Shown here piece by piece: positions 62,952 through 64,000 of a stretch of 64,000 nt of DNA (position 1 is the first letter of the stretch; each line of letters opens with the position of its first letter). Location: the NCBI GenBank assembly GCA_020740775.1, contig JAHEWK010000036.1, positions 62,001 to 126,000 on the forward strand, given 5' to 3'. The notes beneath the pieces are model-generated. The model saw nothing but the letters and a program-made list of their open reading frames with translations, searched no databases and was not told where the DNA came from. A program made the position numbers and the translations under genes. This DNA comes from Ilyonectria destructans. Lineage: Eukaryota > Ascomycota > Sordariomycetes > Hypocreales > Nectriaceae.

Positions 62952-63480
62952 GACTATATCGTAACTAGTATGAAATATGATTCTGACGCAGAGACCTGCG
63001 TGTTTACTAGCATCTCAATTGGCTTGCTGAGATCCGTGTTACTGCGAGCGAACCTACCCTACATGCGCCGGATAGGGGATACTTTGCATGCCACCTACCT
63101 GTAATGGCAGGGCTGGTATCTCTTAACGCCACCGGGCCGGTTATCGCCGCTCAGATAACATGCACTTCATCATCTCTCACGTTGCAGATATTCTTCCTGG
63201 AATCCGGCCAGGTAGCCCATTCAAAGCTATAAAATTAGATTGCTGTTGAACAGATGTAATTCTGGGATCTTGTTAGGCCGATGGTTTCAGTTGCAAGATA
63301 CTTGGTTTGCTATAGATTAACGCAGTGCTGGGCGGTACCGGCTAACATATCTTAGCAGTGTGTCGAATTTTTTACCAAACGCGTGTCACGCGTTGGACGC
63401 GTCGGACGCGTTGGATCGCGTACTTGAATTGGCACTCTGCAGCAGGCCACAGATTTGGAAAGACTGCCTGAGTCACCCCG
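62952..63480. other. Internal non-coding part of the hAT-like element
   Basis: No coding potential is seen. A short cluster of GCGTTGGACGCGTCGGACGCG (MluI-like ACGCGT repeats) lies at about 63380-63420. Confidence 0.4.
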
Positions 63481-63784
63481 AATCTGGACAGACTAATAGT
63501 CAGACTGTTAGTCTGGGACCCTCGGACTGGACTACTGGTCAGTCTGGTAGAAGTCAGACCGAACCATCAGTCCAGTCCAAGAGACGTAGACTGGACCGTC
63601 GGTCTAGTCCGAGAGACGCGGACTGGACCGTCAGTCTAATCCAAGAGACGCGGACTGGACCGTTAGTCAAGTCCGAGAGACGCAGACTGGACCAATAGTC
63701 CGTGGACTACTAGTCTGGACTGCAGTTTGGACTAATAGTCCAGTTTTTGGTCTGGACTATTAGGAGCTCTGGCGAGCCTTCATT

Positions 63785-63903
63785 TCTTCTGCTGCATGTA
63801 CGTGATAACGGGAGTGCGGTCTACGGGCCAAATACCACTCTTGGTGAACCCAGAGATGATGTTATGCTTCGTAAATCCGGCATCAAATATATCCTGATAT
63901 ACG
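63785..63903 (-). pseudogene. Pogo-like transposase fragment
   Basis: The minus strand reads DIFDAGFTKHNIISGFTKSG followed by IWPVDR and then a stop after QQKK. AGFT..NI..GF...GIWP is typical of the region after the DDE core in fungal pogo/DDE_1 transposases (compare MTKKNILAGWRVTRNWPIS in the element at 20564). Both ends are cut: by the hAT-like element on the left and by an LTR on the right. Confidence 0.55.
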
Positions 63904-64000
63904 TGTCACGGGCCAGATGAGATCAACTCAAGAGGTAATGCCACTGTATTGCGAGAATACTACGATGGAGAGGAAAGAGAGAAAGCGGGCAGGCGCGTAG
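63904..64000 (+). mobile_element. LTR start, family B-like, runs off the window
   Basis: TGTCACGGGCCAGA is identical to the start of family B LTRs, then diverges. It interrupts the pogo-like fragment. It may be the 5' LTR of a retrotransposon continuing past the window edge. Confidence 0.5.

Larger units (their letters stand above)
59704..63771. mobile_element. hAT-like non-autonomous element with AGTCTGGAC subterminal arrays
   Basis: The ends CAGCGCTCCTAATAGT and ACTATTAGGAGCTCTG are inverted (one mismatch) and start with the YAG-G signature of hAT. About 250 bp at each end are packed with AGTCTGGAC / AGTCCAGTC / TAGACTGGAC motifs in both orientations. Without the hAT it contains, the element is about 1.33 kb and non-coding. 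No 8-bp flanking duplication is found (actagagg versus gcgagcct), so one flank has probably been lost. Confidence 0.65.

Noticed and set aside
1..64000. Starship giant transposon
   Set aside because: No DUF3435 tyrosine-recombinase captain or paired Starship borders are visible.

Overview
This 64 kb window looks like a transposon-rich accessory or subtelomere-like stretch of a filamentous ascomycete (Pezizomycotina). The evidence is the short GT-AG introns (42-120 nt) that restore reading frames, several Zn2Cys6 regulators, fungal-type RTA1 and DUF2985 membrane proteins, an Ole1-type desaturase with a C-terminal cytochrome b5 domain, and the transposon families present (Tad-like LINE, hAT, pogo/Fot, MULE, Ty1-copia). 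I saw no bacterial, rRNA or tRNA feature, and no Starship captain, PKS, NRPS or terpene-synthase backbone.

Layout. 0-4.8 kb: a MULE transposase remnant, then an RS-rich host gene lying between two diverged inverted arms that each carry a paralogous ORF of about 120 codons. 4.9-10.5 kb: an apparently full-length Tad-like LINE with both ORFs open. 10.6-23.2 kb: a nested stack. Copia gag was split by a hAT element (13956-20007, TSD cttccagt), which was itself split by an element with 34-bp TIRs, a 6-bp TSD (attaca) and an integrase-like DDE transposase (15885-19460). Beside it are an intact three-exon pogo transposon (20415-22606) and further hAT pieces.

23-48 kb: a gene-bearing segment with two paralogous Zn2Cys6 regulators near its edges (one killed by a solo LTR), two RTA1 genes (one dead, one intact), a broken DUF2985 gene, an intact 7-exon P450, a GH43 pseudogene, a heavily frameshifted sterol glucosyltransferase pseudogene and a C2H2+Zn2Cys6 regulator with a promoter minisatellite. 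It reads as a metabolic or transport gene group in decay, punctuated by solo LTRs, a 5'-inverted LINE copy and MITEs.

48-53 kb: a long non-coding stretch and the stearoyl-CoA desaturase gene, the one clear housekeeping gene. 53-64 kb: a truncated MULE, a degenerate copia, and a hAT-like non-autonomous element holding a complete hAT (60214-62943) whose 772-codon frame is broken only by about ten TAA/TAG stops, each explained by a C:G to T:A change (RIP-like).

Several insertions were dated relative to each other by exact target-site duplications and by reading frames that close when the insert and one duplication are removed. No sequence search was run; family names rest on recognised motifs.
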